Notes: generated by a model not told the origin, from the sequence alone. Counted from the stretch's first letter, positions 35,852 to 43,871 are shown. The stretch is DNA of 64,000 nt from an uncultured Prevotellaceae bacterium (GCA_900318815.1 ONMA01000004.1:1-64000), one strand, 5' to 3'. Numbers and translations are program-made.

Positions 35852-37834
35852 ATGGCAAATAAAGTAATTGATTCGAAGATTCCCGCAGGACCAGTGCCTG
35901 AGAAATGGAAGGAATATAAAGCTCATCAGCGCTTGGTGAACCCCAAGAACAAGCTGAAGCTCGATGTAATCGTTGTTGGCACTGGCCTGGCCGGTGCAAG
36001 TGCTGCCGCCAGCCTTGGCGAAATGGGCTTCAACGTGATTAACCTGTGTATTCAGGACTCACCGCGTCGTGCCCACTCTATCGCTGCACAGGGTGGTATC
36101 AACGCTGCCAAGTGCTATCAGAACGATGGCGACTCTGTCTATCGTCTGTTCTACGACACCGTGAAGGGCGGTGACTATCGTGCCCGTGAGGCCAACGTCT
36201 ATCGTCTGGCCGAGGTGTCGAACAATATTATTGACCAGTGCGTGGCCCAGGGCGTTCCCTTTGCCCGTGAGTATGGCGGCATGCTGGCCAACCGCTCGTT
36301 CGGTGGTGCCCAGGTGAGCCGTACCTTCTACGCCAAGGGTCAGACGGGTCAGCAGCTGCTGCTCGGTGCCTACAGCTCGCTGAGCTGCCAGGTGCAGGCC
36401 GGCAAGGTGAAGCTCTACACCCGCTACGAGATGGAAGATGTGGTCATCGTCGATGGTCGCGCCCGTGGTATCATTGCCAAGGACCTCTGCACAGGCAAGC
36501 TGGTTCGCTTCAGCGCCAACGCCGTGGTCATCGCTACCGGCGGTTATGGCAACACCTATTTCCTCTCGACCAACGCCATGGGTTGCAACTGCACCGCTGC
36601 CGTGCAGTGCTATCGCAAGGGTGCTTACTTTGCAAATCCCTCTTACGTGCAGATTCACCCCACCTGTATTCCCGTTCACGGCGACAAGCAGTCGAAACTG
36701 ACGCTGATGTCGGAGTCACTGCGTAACGACGGACGTATCTGGGTGCCCAAGAAGATTGAGGACGCCAAGGCTCTGCAGGAAGGCAAGAAGCAGGGTTGGG
36801 AGATTCCCGAGGAGGATCGCGACTACTATCTGGAGCGCCGCTATCCCGCCTTCGGTAACCTCGTGCCCCGCGACGTTGCCTCGCGTGCCGCTAAGGAGCG
36901 TTGCGACAAGGGCTTCGGCGTGAACAACACTGGTCTGGCTGTGTTCCTCGACTTCTCGGAGTCTATCAACCGCCTCGGCCTTGACATCATCATGCAGCGT
37001 TACGGCAACCTCTTCGAGATGTATGAGGAGATTACCGACGTGTTCCCCGGCGACCTTGCCAACGAAATCAACGGCGTGAAGTACTACAAGCCGATGATGA
37101 TTTATCCCGCCATCCACTACACGATGGGCGGTATCTGGGTCGACTATGAACTGCAGACCTCTATCCCCGGCCTGTTCGCTATCGGCGAGTGCAACTTCTC
37201 CGACCACGGTGCCAACCGACTCGGTGCTTCGGCCCTGATGCAGGGTCTGGCCGACGGCTACTTCGTGCTGCCTTACACCATCCAGAACTACCTGGCCGAC
37301 CAGGCCATCTGGGGCAAGATCAGCACCGACCGTCCTGAGTTTGACGAGGCTGAGAAGAAGGTGAATGCCGAAATGGATCGTCTGCTCAACATCAAGGGCA
37401 AGCGCTCGGTCGACTCTATCCACAAGGAGCTGGGTCACATCATGTGGGAGTATGTAGGCATGGGCCGCACCGCTGAGGGCCTGAAGACGGGTCTGAAGAA
37501 GATGCACGACCTGGAGAAGGAGTTTGATACGAACCTCTTCGTGCCCGGCTCTAAGGAAGGCCTGAACATCGAGCTTGACAAGGCTATCCACCTCCGCGAC
37601 TTCTTCACCATGGGTCAGCTCGTGGCTTTCGACGCCCTTTCGCGCAACGAGAGCTGCGGTGGTCACTTCCGCGAGGAGTACCAGACCGAGGAAGGCGAGG
37701 CCAAGCGCGACGACGCAAACTACTTCTACGTAGGATGCTGGGAGTACAAAGGCAAGGGCAATGAGCCCGAGCTCATCAAGGAGCCGCTGGAGTACGAGGC
37801 TATTAAGGTTCAAACCAGAAATTATAAGAATTGA
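35852..37834 (+). CDS. frdA: Fumarate reductase / succinate dehydrogenase flavoprotein subunit
   Basis: This encodes 660 residues. It carries covalent FAD and the dicarboxylate site. The dinucleotide fold reads [20 protein letters not shown], the FAD-linking His lies in [19 protein letters not shown], and the active-site region includes [17 protein letters not shown] and [17 protein letters not shown]. The length matches the long Bacteroidetes/epsilon-type B-family subunit. Its stop is followed not by frdB but by a 0.5-kb insertion (repeats and an S23-type gene). Confidence 0.97.
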   Translation: MANKVIDSKIPAGPVPEKWKEYKAHQRLVNPKNKLKLDVIVVGTGLAGASAAASLGEMGFNVINLCIQDSPRRAHSIAAQGGINAAKCYQNDGDSVYRLFYDTVKGGDYRAREANVYRLAEVSNNIIDQCVAQGVPFAREYGGMLANRSFGGAQVSRTFYAKGQTGQQLLLGAYSSLSCQVQAGKVKLYTRYEMEDVVIVDGRARGIIAKDLCTGKLVRFSANAVVIATGGYGNTYFLSTNAMGCNCTAAVQCYRKGAYFANPSYVQIHPTCIPVHGDKQSKLTLMSESLRNDGRIWVPKKIEDAKALQEGKKQGWEIPEEDRDYYLERRYPAFGNLVPRDVASRAAKERCDKGFGVNNTGLAVFLDFSESINRLGLDIIMQRYGNLFEMYEEITDVFPGDLANEINGVKYYKPMMIYPAIHYTMGGIWVDYELQTSIPGLFAIGECNFSDHGANRLGASALMQGLADGYFVLPYTIQNYLADQAIWGKISTDRPEFDEAEKKVNAEMDRLLNIKGKRSVDSIHKELGHIMWEYVGMGRTAEGLKTGLKKMHDLEKEFDTNLFVPGSKEGLNIELDKAIHLRDFFTMGQLVAFDALSRNESCGGHFREEYQTEEGEAKRDDANYFYVGCWEYKGKGNEPELIKEPLEYEAIKVQTRNYKN

Positions 37835-37840
37835 TTTAGT

Positions 37841-37881
37841 AAATTAGGATATTGGTCGTTTAGTCGTTTAGGGATATTAGA
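37841..37881. repeat. Left flank of the S23 cassette (inverted relative to the right flank)
   Basis: ATTGGTCGTTTAGTCGTTTAGGGATATTAG-like sequence (core GGTCGTTTAGTCGTTTAGGG, 37855-37874) is the approximate reverse complement of the units at 38269-38353, such as CCAAACGACTAATC. It lies immediately before the S23 gene start. Confidence 0.65.
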
Positions 37882-37882
37882 T

Positions 37883-38266
37883 ATGGAGACGCATAAGGAC
37901 CTGCGAGTTTGGCAACAGAGCATTGAGATGGTCACATCTATATATAAGATGACTAAGGCCTTTCCAAAGGACGAAATCTTTGGACTGGTCTCTCAGATGC
38001 GCCGCGCCGCCGTCTCTGTCCCCTCCAACATCGCCGAAGGCTATGCACGGGGTACGGACAAAGAGACGTTGCATTTCCTGCGTATCTCTTCTGGCTCAAT
38101 GTCCGAGATTGAGACTCAGTTGATGTTGAGTCTGAAATTAGGATATATCGGTCAGGAAACTTACAGCGAACTGTCAGAGCAGATAACATCTGTATGGAAG
38201 CAGTTGAACGCTTTAATAAGCTCCATAAAGAAGAGGCTTAGTCCGCAAGACCAGCTACCATTCTAA
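37883..38266 (+). CDS. S23-type four-helix-bundle protein (23S rRNA intervening-sequence family)
   Basis: This encodes 127 residues. The start (THKDLRVWQQSIEMVTSIYK) and the core motif SQMRRAAVSVPSNIAEGYAR are characteristic of the S23/IVP family, four-helix proteins first known from intervening sequences inserted in 23S rRNA genes and also found free in Bacteroidetes genomes. Function is unknown; a nucleic-acid-related role has been suggested for the family. Here it is inserted between frdA and frdB and flanked by inverted ACGACCAAAC-type repeats, which looks like a mobile cassette. Codon use is more AT-rich than in frdA or frdB. Confidence 0.88.
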   Translation: METHKDLRVWQQSIEMVTSIYKMTKAFPKDEIFGLVSQMRRAAVSVPSNIAEGYARGTDKETLHFLRISSGSMSEIETQLMLSLKLGYIGQETYSELSEQITSVWKQLNALISSIKKRLSPQDQLPF

Positions 38267-38268
38267 CT

Positions 38269-38353
38269 TTCCCAAACGACCAAACAACTAATCCCCCAAA
38301 GGACCAATTCCCCAAACGACCAAACGACTAATCCCCCAAACGACCAAACAACT
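38269..38353. repeat. Right flank of the S23 cassette: CCAAACGACCAAAC units
   Basis: CCCAAACGACCAAACAACTA is repeated about four times with small changes (CCCCCAAAGGACCAATTCC is one variant), running right up to the frdB ATG at 38354. The frdB ribosome-entry region is therefore made of repeat sequence. Confidence 0.75.
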
Positions 38354-39112
38354 ATGGCAAAAAATATAAGCTTTACAATAAAGTTCTGGCGCCAGAACGG
38401 CCCCAAGGACCAGGGACATTTCGATACGCACGAAATGCACGACATTCCCGATGACACCTCCTTCCTGGAGATGCTCGATATTCTGAACGAGGAACTCATT
38501 AACGAAGGCAAGGAACCTTTCGTGTTCGACCACGACTGCCGCGAGGGTATCTGCGGCATGTGCTCACTCTACATCAATGGTACGCCTCACGGCAAGACCG
38601 AGCGTGGAGCCACCACCTGTCAGCTCTACATGCGCCGCTTCAACGATGGCGACGTCATCACCGTGGAGCCTTGGCGCTCGGCTGCTTTCCCCGTCATCAA
38701 GGACTGTATGGTTGACCGCGGTGCCTTCGATAAGATCATCCAGGCCGGCGGCTACACCACCATCCGCACTGGTCAGGCCCAGGATGCCAACGCCATCCTC
38801 ATCCCCAAGGAGGATGCTGACGAGGCTATGGACTGCGCCAGCTGCATCGGTTGTGGCGCTTGCGTCGCCGCTTGTAAGAACGGCTCTGCCATGCTCTTCG
38901 TGTCGTCGAAGGTCAGCCAGCTCGCCCTGCTTCCCCAGGGTCGCGTAGAGGCTGCCCGCCGCGTGAAGAACATGATTGCCAAGATGGACGAGCTGGGCTT
39001 CGGCAACTGCACCAACACCCGTGCCTGCGAGGCCGTCTGCCCGAAGAACGAGACCATCGCCAACATCGCCCGCCTGAACCGCGAGATGATCAAGGCCAAG
39101 CTCGCCGACTAA
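38354..39112 (+). CDS. frdB: Fumarate reductase / succinate dehydrogenase iron-sulfur subunit
   Basis: This encodes 252 residues carrying three iron-sulfur clusters that pass electrons between FrdC hemes and FrdA flavin. The [2Fe-2S] ligands are in [15 protein letters not shown] and a later TTCQLY; the [4Fe-4S] and [3Fe-4S] ligands are in [18 protein letters not shown] and [15 protein letters not shown]. The start follows repeat DNA with no visible ribosome-binding site. A strong hairpin with a T-rich tail follows at 39137 and should end the operon. Confidence 0.97.
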   Translation: MAKNISFTIKFWRQNGPKDQGHFDTHEMHDIPDDTSFLEMLDILNEELINEGKEPFVFDHDCREGICGMCSLYINGTPHGKTERGATTCQLYMRRFNDGDVITVEPWRSAAFPVIKDCMVDRGAFDKIIQAGGYTTIRTGQAQDANAILIPKEDADEAMDCASCIGCGACVAACKNGSAMLFVSSKVSQLALLPQGRVEAARRVKNMIAKMDELGFGNCTNTRACEAVCPKNETIANIARLNREMIKAKLAD

Positions 39113-39136
39113 TTGCACCACCATTATCTATAATAA

Positions 39137-39173
39137 GAGCGCCGCAGGGAAGAAACCTGCGGCGCTCTTGTTC
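39137..39173 (+). terminator. Terminator of the frd operon
   Basis: GAGCGCCGCAGG-GAAGAAA-CCTGCGGCGCTC, a perfect 12-base stem, is followed by TTGTTCT. It stands 24 bases after the frdB stop. Confidence 0.8.
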
Positions 39174-39194
39174 TGCCTGTTGCTATCCTTTCGT

Positions 39195-39260
39195 TCTGCA
39201 TGTTGCTGTGTCACAGCAACAAACTGTTCTGCATGTTGCTGTGTCACAGCAACAAACTTT
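39195..39260. repeat. Two REP-like palindromes downstream of the HUH transposase gene
   Basis: GTTGCTGTGTCACAGCAAC occurs at 39203-39221 and 39236-39254, each preceded by TTCTGCAT and followed by AAACT. A third copy with one changed base (C for T at the centre) lies inside the transposase gene at 39851-39869. The stem is 9 bases with a 1-base centre. Confidence 0.8.
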
Positions 39261-39272
39261 ACGGAAATCCTC

Positions 39273-40286
39273 TCACCCCTCGCAAATCCTTCTCGCCATT
39301 TCGTTCAGCTCCAAGCACTGCCCCCTCTTAATCGTTATCTTTTCATTATGATGCTCCCAAGGAGCCAGAATCAGCAGCTGTCCTCTGGCGCAGGCATCCA
39401 TCCTCATGCCTCCGGGCTTTGCCAAATCCGTAAAACCATTCTCCTGTAGATAAATCAGCGGCAGCCCTTCCTCGAATGCCGCCCTCAGGATGGCCTTCTC
39501 GCCTTTTGAGATAGCTGGCGACACCAATACCGCCCCTTGCCTTGCAGCCCTAAGACACTCATTCATCTTCGTTTTTAGCTCCTCCTCGCCAATACTTCTC
39601 GAGCACTGCACCTGCAGTCTCAACGGCCTTTCCAATAAAAACCGATTGCCGATAGCCGAAAAGCTAAGCTCACCAAACCTCAGTCCCCTCTGTACCCTGA
39701 ACAAATCAGGATTCTCCCGCTTCATCAATAGCCGCCGAGGGTTATCCTTCAGGTAGTTCAGCCATCGCTGCAACTGCCCTTCCCTCAGCAATATCTGGTC
39801 GTTAAAGCCCTTCGCAAAGAGCAGCCCGTTCGCGCGGCTTTGCTCTGCATGTTGCTGTGCCACAGCAACAAACTCTTCGGGCATCACCTCCCTGAACGCC
39901 TTGTTGCAGGCCTGCTTCACCCCCAGTAGCACCTTCCCTAATGGTTTCTCCATTCGCTCCTTCACAAACAGGATGGCGTGCAGATGGTCAGGCATCATCT
40001 GTAGTGCCACCACCTTCACCTTCGGATGATGGTTGCCTATCGTTTGCCATATCTGCTCTATGACCTCTCCTAATGGCGACAGTGCAATATGGGGTACCTC
40101 CAGCGACGGCTCCACAGCCTCACTGTGTCCCACCACCTGCCCAAACAGCGGCTTCCGTCCTTCTGTCACCATCGTTATCATGTACATCCGCCGCGCCATG
40201 TAGTCATTATCCACACAGCGCCGCTGCATCGAGGCTTTCTTCTCGCCCGCAAATGCCTTCTGGCTTTCAAATGTTGCTCTATCCAT
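39273..40286 (-). CDS. REP-associated-type HUH transposase (Y1) with extra C-terminal domain
   Basis: This encodes 337 residues. The HUH metal-binding motif is QMMPDHLHAILFV near residue 102 and the candidate catalytic Tyr lies in WLNYLKDNPRRL near 190, the order and spacing of RAYT/IS200-like single-strand transposases. Residues about 240-337 form a separate domain (RQGAVLVSPAISKGEKAIL, LIYLQENGF, RGQLLILAPW, CLELNEMARRI) that is also present in the second transposase at 60789 and is not part of the standard Y1 fold. It looks like an alpha/beta nucleotide-binding type domain, but I cannot name it. REP-like hairpins lie downstream and one inside the gene (translated as VAVAQQHAEQ). Confidence 0.82.
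   Translation of the reverse strand: MDRATFESQKAFAGEKKASMQRRCVDNDYMARRMYMITMVTEGRKPLFGQVVGHSEAVEPSLEVPHIALSPLGEVIEQIWQTIGNHHPKVKVVALQMMPDHLHAILFVKERMEKPLGKVLLGVKQACNKAFREVMPEEFVAVAQQHAEQSRANGLLFAKGFNDQILLREGQLQRWLNYLKDNPRRLLMKRENPDLFRVQRGLRFGELSFSAIGNRFLLERPLRLQVQCSRSIGEEELKTKMNECLRAARQGAVLVSPAISKGEKAILRAAFEEGLPLIYLQENGFTDLAKPGGMRMDACARGQLLILAPWEHHNEKITIKRGQCLELNEMARRICEG
39851..39869. repeat. REP-like palindrome inside the transposase coding region
   Basis: GTTGCTGTGCCACAGCAAC, with the same CTCTGCAT and AAACTC surroundings as the two downstream copies, is translated in frame within the HUH transposase between the HUH and Tyr motifs. Confidence 0.8.
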
Positions 40287-40328
40287 CTTACTCTTTTTTG
40301 CAAAGTTACGAAATTTTCTTTATCTTCT

Positions 40329-40359
40329 TTTGCCCTTTCGAGAAGATTTTGTAAATTTG
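40329..40359 (+). promoter_or_regulatory. Promoter of the EamA transporter gene
   Basis: TTTG (40329-40332), 19 bases, TAAATTTG (40352-40359). It stands about 27 bases ahead of the proposed TTG start. The same region is duplicated at 41303-41420. Confidence 0.6.
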
Positions 40360-40385
40360 TCCACAAATTATCAAATAACGCGAAA

Positions 40386-41291
40386 TTGCAGAAAAGTATA
40401 AAACGATATCTTCCACATCTTGTTGCGTTCGTGGTGGTAGCCATCTGGGGGTCTACCTTTGTGTTTACCAAGCTATTGCTGCTTGGTGGACTGACGGCGG
40501 CGCAGATATTCATTCTGCGCTTCATCATGGCATACGTCTTGTTGCTGGGCTACTGTCTGCTGAAGGGAATCCGCTGGCTATCCAATTCCTGGCGCGACGA
40601 ACTGCTGATGGCGGCATTGGGTGTGACAGGAGGCTCGCTTTATTTTCTGACAGAAAACTCAGCGATGAACTACACCACCACCACCAATACCAGCATCATC
40701 GTCAGCCTGTGTCCGCTCTTTGCGTCGGCCATCATCGGGCTTTTCTATAAGGCAGAACGGTTGAGTCGGCTGCAAGCCTTTGGTACGCTGATGGCGGCAG
40801 CCGGAGTCGTGGTCGTTGTGATGAACGGACATTTCGTGCTTCATCTCTCGCCGCGAGGCGATTTGCTGGCTTTTGCTGCCTGTTTATGTTGGGCGTTTTA
40901 CAGTCTGCTGATGATTCCAGCCAATGAGCGCTACGATACGATGTTCATCACGCGTAAAGTGTTTTTTTACGGTCTTGTCTCGATGATTCCTTATTTTATA
41001 GTAAATCCAGCGTTGAACGTTCATCTGCTATTTGCAAAGCCTCAGATGCTGTGGAACTTGCTGTTCCTGGGATGTGTAGCTTCCATGATTTGCTTCTTGG
41101 CGTGGAACTGGGTCTTGAAGCAGTTAGGTGCCGTAGTAGCTACCAACTATGTCTATCTGAATCCAGTCACCACTATAGTCTTTGCTTGGTTCGTTCTTGG
41201 CGAGCCGATCACGTTGTGGTTTATTCTTGGTACCCTGTTCATCCTGCTTGGGATGTTTTTGGCAGACCACACCCGGTCAGGCATTAGTTGA
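40386..41291 (+). CDS. EamA/DMT-family transporter
   Basis: This encodes 301 residues with ten predicted membrane helices in two EamA repeats (VAFVVVAIWGSTFVFTKLLL at the start; LLAFAACLCWAFYSLLMIPA opening the second half; YVYLNPVTTIVFAWFVLGEP near the end). Such proteins export metabolites; the substrate is unknown. The open frame runs far upstream but the only plausible start after the promoter is a TTG at 40386; no ATG precedes the first helix. The gene lies between the transposase and a duplicated copy of the transposase 5' region, so it may have been carried in with it. Confidence 0.85.
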   Translation: MQKSIKRYLPHLVAFVVVAIWGSTFVFTKLLLLGGLTAAQIFILRFIMAYVLLLGYCLLKGIRWLSNSWRDELLMAALGVTGGSLYFLTENSAMNYTTTTNTSIIVSLCPLFASAIIGLFYKAERLSRLQAFGTLMAAAGVVVVVMNGHFVLHLSPRGDLLAFAACLCWAFYSLLMIPANERYDTMFITRKVFFYGLVSMIPYFIVNPALNVHLLFAKPQMLWNLLFLGCVASMICFLAWNWVLKQLGAVVATNYVYLNPVTTIVFAWFVLGEPITLWFILGTLFILLGMFLADHTRSGIS

Positions 41292-41420
41292 ATGGGGTTC
41301 AAACTTTGCTCTATCCATCATACTATTTTTGGAAAGTTACGAATTTTTCTTTATCTTCTTTTGTCCTTTCGAGAAGATTTCGTATATTTGCCCTCAAATT
41401 ATCAAATAACTCGAAGTTAA
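41290..41420. repeat. Duplicated transposase 5' end and promoter region
   Basis: GCTCTATCCATCATACTATT at about 41303 and the following 100 bases repeat 40273-40390 with few changes, including TTTG-N19-TATATTTG (41360-41390). On the minus strand ATGGATAGAGCAAAGTTTGA at its left edge encodes MDRAKFE, the first residues of a transposase whose body is missing. Confidence 0.7.
41360..41390 (+). promoter_or_regulatory. Promoter in the duplicated region
   Basis: TTTG (41360-41363), 19 bases, TATATTTG (41383-41390). It would transcribe the 87-bp repeat and the small gene at 41543. Confidence 0.55.
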
Positions 41421-41506
41421 ACCCTTTTAAACAGATTTGCCAATGAAATAGAAGCAGAACGAATGTAACGCTACTGACCCGACGGATGAGGCTCAGCCTC
41501 GCGGGG
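41420..41506. repeat. 87-bp direct repeat, left copy
   Basis: This copy runs from ACCCTTTTAAACAGATTTGC to CAGCCTCGCGGGG and differs from the right copy (42330-42416) at about two positions. It contains a nested stem, CCCG-ACGGAT-GAGGCT/CAGCCTC-CGGG. The two copies flank the toxin-antitoxin module. Confidence 0.85.
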
Positions 41507-41542
41507 GCACAGAGGTTTAATTAACAAAAAAGATAAAGAATT

Positions 41543-41773
41543 ATGTCGTATAGCCAATTAGCACAACTAGAACTAATGAATGCTCTTAATAATATCAACT
41601 CTGAAGAAGAGTTGAACGAATTTAAGGACGTGGTGGCCCGTTTCTTTGCTCAAAAGGCTCAGAAAGCCATCGATGACTTATGGGACAAAGGATATATTAA
41701 CGATGAAACGATAGAACAATGGGGTGCTGAGCACATGCGCACTCCCTACAGATATGCGGCGAATCGTTTGTAA
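41543..41773 (+). CDS. Small protein of unknown function, antitoxin-like size
   Basis: This encodes 76 residues (MSYSQLAQLELMNALNNINS, then ELNEFKDVVARFFAQKAQKA and a conserved-looking tail WDKGYINDETIEQWGAEHMR). It is helical and charged, with no membrane segment. I recall similar short proteins beside PIN-type toxins in Bacteroidetes, but no toxin follows here. It lies inside the unit flanked by 87-bp repeats, ahead of the MNT gene. Confidence 0.55.
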   Translation: MSYSQLAQLELMNALNNINSEEELNEFKDVVARFFAQKAQKAIDDLWDKGYINDETIEQWGAEHMRTPYRYAANRL

Positions 41774-41821
41774 AGTTACGAATTTTATCGTGACTTTATT
41801 CGTTAATTCGGAAATTATTCG

Positions 41822-41829
41822 TATATTTG
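41822..41829 (+). promoter_or_regulatory. -7 promoter element for the MNT gene
   Basis: TATATTTG stands 32 bases before the ATG at 41862. No good -33 box is seen. Confidence 0.35.
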
Positions 41830-41861
41830 CGGTCGAAAGACGTTGAAAACGATAAAAGCAG

Positions 41862-42188
41862 ATGTCTATGGGAGACAATAAACGAACACAAATCATCAGT
41901 TTGATTCGCGATACAATTCGAGCATCAGAGCCTACTGCACAAATCATTCTCTATGGTTCGCGTGCTCGCGGTGATGCCCGTGAGGACAGCGATTGGGATG
42001 TATTGGCTATAGTTGACAAACCACGTCTTACGTTGAAAGATCGTAGCAATCTTCAGTATCCTATATGGGATAAGGGACTTGAATTAGGTGAAGAAATCAA
42101 CGTTTTTCCTTATACTCGTAAGCAGTGGGAAGATGGACCCCTTACGCTTTTCAAACATAATGTTATGACAGAGGGTATTGCAATATGA
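41862..42188 (+). CDS. MNT-type nucleotidyltransferase (antitoxin of an MNT/HEPN pair)
   Basis: This encodes 108 residues. The minimal nucleotidyltransferase motif is intact: LYGSRARGDAREDSDWDVLA (GSxxxGxxxxxSDxD). In working pairs the MNT protein neutralises its HEPN RNase partner, in studied cases by AMPylating it. Here the partner is reduced to a C-terminal remnant that follows immediately (42189-42315), so the antitoxin is an orphan. It is inside the 87-bp-repeat-flanked segment. Confidence 0.85.
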   Translation: MSMGDNKRTQIISLIRDTIRASEPTAQIILYGSRARGDAREDSDWDVLAIVDKPRLTLKDRSNLQYPIWDKGLELGEEINVFPYTRKQWEDGPLTLFKHNVMTEGIAI

Positions 42189-42315
42189 GTCTATCGAACT
42201 TCGTCACGAAGGCGATTATGAAGACTTTATTGATGTGGAACGTGCGGACATAGAGGAATACATTCCACGAGTAAAAGAACTTGTCGAGAAACTGAAGAGT
42301 CTTGTAGAGAAATAA
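42189..42315 (+). pseudogene. C-terminal remnant of a HEPN toxin
   Basis: Directly after the MNT stop the frame reads ESIELRHEGDYEDFIDVERA and ends KELVEKLKSLVEK. That resembles the last 40-odd residues of HEPN-domain toxins (the R-x-x-x-D-Y helix and final helix). The first two thirds, with the catalytic R-x4-6-H motif, are missing, and there is no start codon in this frame. Confidence 0.65.
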
Positions 42316-42329
42316 TATGATAATGTATA

Positions 42330-42416
42330 ACCCTTTTAAACCGATTTGCCAATGAAATAGAAGCAGAACGAATGTAACGCTACTGACCCGACGGATGAGG
42401 CTCAGCTTCGCGGGGT
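42330..42416. repeat. 87-bp direct repeat, right copy
   Basis: Near-identical to 41420-41506. It begins 14 bases after the HEPN remnant stop. Confidence 0.85.
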
Positions 42417-42449
42417 CTCAAAGATTTTAATAAACCAAATTATTAACTT

Positions 42450-42695
42450 ACAGATTAGCGTTTCTGTTCTTTGCTGCGCAAAGCGACCTTTGGGTCGAGC
42501 GCGTACTTATACATAGATATTGAGCTTTTGCTCTTGTTCTTAAATCTCGAAACCGCCAAAACTTCGATACGGATAGAACAAGCAGACAGAAGGCTCACGC
42601 CGATAAGGCGTGGGCTATTCGTGCTTGTTTCCGTATGTGGCTACTTGGCGGTGCCAGAGATTTGATAAGCATCGAATGGTTCCGCCTTTTTTATT
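42450..42695 (+). ncRNA. Candidate structured RNA, copy B, upstream of the DUF4886 gene
   Basis: A leader hairpin (TTTGCTGCGCAAA, then GCGACCTTTGGGTCGAGCGC, about 42471-42503) is followed by a long core hairpin: AAATCTC (42542-42548) with GAGATTT (42657-42663), CCGCCAA (42553-42559) with TTGGCGG (42645-42651), ATACGGA (42567-42573) with TCCGTAT (42630-42636), AACAAGCA (42577-42584) with TGCTTGTT (42622-42629) and GCTCACGCC with GGCGTGGGC. GGCGG could instead pair with CCGCC (42682-42686), which is followed by six T, forming a terminator. Copy A at 478-720 shares the plan with different stem sequences. Confidence 0.55.
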
Positions 42696-42710
42696 TTCCT
42701 AATACAAACA

Positions 42711-43820
42711 ATGCGTTCAAATGAAATTCTCAAAAGAGCGACCCTATTTTTCTTACTATTCTGCATCAATTTACCAAGTGTTGCACAAACCATTGACGAC
42801 ATTCTGAAAAAGCCACAATTAAAGGTGTTGGATATTGGAAACAGTTATACAGATGATGCCACAACTATGCTTAAACTACTCATCAAAGCAAACCAAATGA
42901 ATGTAAGTGACATGTGTCTCTATAAAGCTATAAGGGGTGGTGGGTCGTTTAAGAATTGGTATGATCGCTATCATGATAATGATAATTATAAATACACTAT
43001 TTCAAAGGTATTGGGCGGTATCAATGCCAATATATCGACAGGAACTGGTGAATACAACAACGGCATCCTCTTTAGGGAGGCATTGACAAACGAAAAATGG
43101 GATATCATCATTATTCACCAAGTAAGCAATTATGCTCCTTATTACGAACAGTGGCAAGGGAATGGAAAGGGCGGCTATTTAAACGAACTCCTGTCGCTTA
43201 TCAAGGATCATCAGCCACAAGCCAAAATTGGTTTCCTGCTTGTTCACAGCTACTGGGACAATTATGGCGGCAATAAAGAAAAGTCATCCCTCTTGCGATG
43301 GCAATTAATAGCCAATTCCGTGAAGAGTCTCTGCGAGGAATATCCAATAGACATAGTCATTCCCTACGGCACTGCCATTGAAAACCTCCGTAGCAGTTCG
43401 CTCAACAATGAGTACGACCTTACACGCGACGGTGCTCACTGTGGATTAGGCCTGGCCAGATATACTGCCGCATGCTGCTATTACGAGTCTCTGTTAGCAC
43501 CAAGGAGTGGGATGACCGTCTTAGGCAATACTGCACGATATGACGCATCAAATGTTGAAAGCACTTACCCGGCTGTTAGTGTGACCGACGACAATGCCCT
43601 CATTGCCCAGACGGCAGCAGTGTTAGCCACTAAAAACTATTATGAGTGTGTTAATCCAGAGGAAGTGGCAACCTCCATACATAGCATGGATGTTTCAACA
43701 ATCTCTTCCTTTGATTATTCCTCTCTATATAATATCGAGGGAAATCGTATCAAAACATACCAACACGGCATAAATATTGTCAAACTTAAGAATGGCAAGA
43801 CAATCAAGATAATCAAATAG
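42711..43820 (+). CDS. Exported DUF4886 (SGNH-hydrolase-like) protein
   Basis: This encodes 369 residues. A signal peptide (ATLFFLLFCINLPSVAQ) precedes the domain, which starts with VLDIGNSYTDDATTML, the block I serine motif (GNSYT) of SGNH/GDSL-like esterases, and has DGAHCGLGLARYTAA as the Asp-x-x-His block near residue 243. DUF4886 proteins are thought to be carbohydrate or polysaccharide esterases in Bacteroidetes; activity is inferred. The C-terminal 25 residues (RIKTYQHGINIVKLKNGKTI) look like a short Por-type tail. It lies behind structured RNA copy B. Confidence 0.85.
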   Translation: MRSNEILKRATLFFLLFCINLPSVAQTIDDILKKPQLKVLDIGNSYTDDATTMLKLLIKANQMNVSDMCLYKAIRGGGSFKNWYDRYHDNDNYKYTISKVLGGINANISTGTGEYNNGILFREALTNEKWDIIIIHQVSNYAPYYEQWQGNGKGGYLNELLSLIKDHQPQAKIGFLLVHSYWDNYGGNKEKSSLLRWQLIANSVKSLCEEYPIDIVIPYGTAIENLRSSSLNNEYDLTRDGAHCGLGLARYTAACCYYESLLAPRSGMTVLGNTARYDASNVESTYPAVSVTDDNALIAQTAAVLATKNYYECVNPEEVATSIHSMDVSTISSFDYSSLYNIEGNRIKTYQHGINIVKLKNGKTIKIIK

Positions 43821-43834
43821 ATTGATAGTTCCTA

Positions 43835-43871
43835 CCGGCGGGATGTTCCACAATTGTGGACGTTCCGTCGG
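43835..43871. repeat. 37-base hairpin after the DUF4886 gene
   Basis: CCGGCGGGATGTTCCACAAT and its continuation TGTGGACGTTCCGTCGG form a nearly perfect hairpin around TCCACAATTGTGGA. There is no T-run. A weaker relative (GGTGGGATGATTCCCGATTA) lies at about 44882. Confidence 0.55.

Noticed and set aside
36716-37813. Minus-strand open frame of 365 codons opposite frdA
   Set aside because: frdA is unambiguous; the opposite frame is a by-product of its codon bias.
40089-40385. Upstream extension of the EamA gene by 99 codons
   Set aside because: It overlaps the transposase gene and the promoter at 40329-40359; the extension has no transporter-like sequence.
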